A stretch of 5,774 bases of DNA from Planctomycetota bacterium (GTDB lineage Bacteria > Planctomycetota > JAJSAM01): contig JAOZQC010000242.1 of assembly GCA_029932425.1 (NCBI GenBank), positions 1 through 5,774 on the forward strand, read 5' to 3'. Of this stretch, positions 5,033 through 5,774 are shown in pieces. The position numbers and the translations under genes were made by a program. Under the pieces are notes generated by a model. That model worked only from the letters and a program-made list of their open reading frames with translations. It did not search any database and was not told the DNA's origin. The first letter of the stretch is position 1. Each line of letters starts with the position of its first letter.

Positions 5033-5774
5033 ATGTCGCCCCTGCTCACCCTGGGCGTGGCCCTTCTCGCCGGCTATCCCCTCGGCATCCTCTGCCGGCG
5101 TTTCTCGATCCCCCGGGTGACGGGATACCTCCTGGCCGGGATCCTCCTCGGGCCCTCCGGCCTGGCCCGTTTCTCGGAGGACCTGCCGGGGTTCCTGAGA
5201 CCCTTCCTCCTGGACGGGGACCGGCTGCAGACCCTCTGGGGGGTGGAGGAGATGGCGCAGGCCCTCATCCTCTTCTCCATCGGCATGGGGCTCTCCCGGC
5301 AGAGGATCTCCAAGGCGGGCGGGCGCCTGGTCGCCTGGACGGCCGCCGACGTGGGGCTCACGTTCCTCTGCACCGCGTTCGCCGTGTACCTGGCCACCGG
5401 GTTCGGGGACCCCGTGCTGGCCCTGGTGCTCGGCGCCGTCGGCGTGGCCACCGCCCCCGCGGCGACGCTGCTCGTGCTCCGGGAGCTGGAGTCGCAGGGG
5501 CCGGTCACGCGCCGGGTGCTGACCCTCGTGGGGCTCGACAACATCGGGAGCCTGCTCCTCTTCGCCGTGATCTTCGGATCCCTCGTCCTGGGGAACCCCA
5601 CGGGCTCGCTGGAGAGGCTCGGCCTCGGCGCGGGCGTGGGGCTGGGCACGGGGCTCATGGTGGCGGTGATCCTCCTGCGCCGGCCCACGGCCACCACCTT
5701 CGCGGTGGCGGCGGCGGGGGGGATTCTCGCCTGCTTCGGGCTCTGGCGGACGGTGGGGGGCGACCCCCTCCTCG
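5033..5774 (+). CDS. CPA-type cation:proton antiporter (N-terminal part)
   Basis: The frame is open from the ATG at 5033 to the right edge, giving 247 residues of a Na+/H+ exchanger-type (CPA, probably Kef/CPA2-like) inner-membrane transporter. Family marks are TGYLLAGILLGPSGL (residues 30-44), LILFSIGMGL (78-87) and VATAPAATLLVLRELESQGPVT (from 138). About eight hydrophobic helices are visible, near 4-22, 28-46, 72-90, 98-121, 126-149, 162-187, 193-215 and 219-240. Complete relatives usually have 10-13 helices, sometimes with a C-terminal nucleotide-binding domain, so over a third is missing. The pair after GPVTRRVLTLVGL is D169-N170, where relatives usually have Asp-Asp, Asn-Asp or Gln-Asp; transported ion and electrogenicity cannot be predicted. 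No ribosome site precedes the ATG, but there is no alternative in-frame start nearby upstream and the first helix begins immediately. Confidence 0.9.
   Translation, partial: MSPLLTLGVALLAGYPLGILCRRFSIPRVTGYLLAGILLGPSGLARFSEDLPGFLRPFLLDGDRLQTLWGVEEMAQALILFSIGMGLSRQRISKAGGRLVAWTAADVGLTFLCTAFAVYLATGFGDPVLALVLGAVGVATAPAATLLVLRELESQGPVTRRVLTLVGLDNIGSLLLFAVIFGSLVLGNPTGSLERLGLGAGVGLGTGLMVAVILLRRPTATTFAVAAAGGILACFGLWRTVGGDPLL

Noticed and set aside
5074..5697. A 207-codon minus-strand frame opposite the antiporter
   Set aside because: It is antisense to clear transmembrane helices and rich in Arg, Ser and Pro; no domain or ribosome site supports it.

Overview
The window reads as an ordinary piece of chromosome from a very GC-rich bacterium, roughly 70% GC by eye, with G or C at most third codon positions. 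A secreted Tricorn-type protease next to small housekeeping genes, a TTG start and AAGGAGG ribosome sites suggest a Gram-negative or deep-branching lineage such as Acidobacteriota, Myxococcota or Gemmatimonadota. That placement is inference; no taxonomic marker gene is present. No mobile element, RNA gene, CRISPR array or defence system is visible.

Layout: (1) 1-2970, minus strand, a Tricorn/S41-type protease with signal peptide, N-terminal beta-propeller repeats, PDZ domain and intact catalytic residues. Its C-terminus runs off the left edge in a lysine/proline-rich repeat tail. (2) 2971-3082, a divergent intergenic region with a candidate promoter and a 6-bp inverted repeat. (3) 3083-3721, plus strand, a HAD-superfamily hydrolase. 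(4) 3675-4379, minus strand, a YceH/DUF480 winged-helix protein starting at TTG and overlapping the HAD gene tail-to-tail by 47 bp. (5) 4380-4477, a second divergent region whose 14-bp promoter-like box nearly repeats the one in region 2. (6) 4478-4963, plus strand, a small exported protein of unknown function. (7) 5033-5774, plus strand, the N-terminal 247 residues of a CPA-type cation:proton antiporter, cut by the right edge and possibly translated from a leaderless message.

The genes do not form one pathway. They alternate in strand, so each is probably transcribed alone; only the last two share a direction, and a GC-rich hairpin plus a possible new promoter separate them. The long reading frames opposite the protease and the antiporter are side effects of GC-biased codon use. 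The points most worth checking are the Asp-Asn pair where the antiporter family normally has its ion-binding aspartate, the putative leaderless start of that gene, the shared promoter box, and the exported Tricorn with its KPAK tail. I did not find a clearly new biological system.
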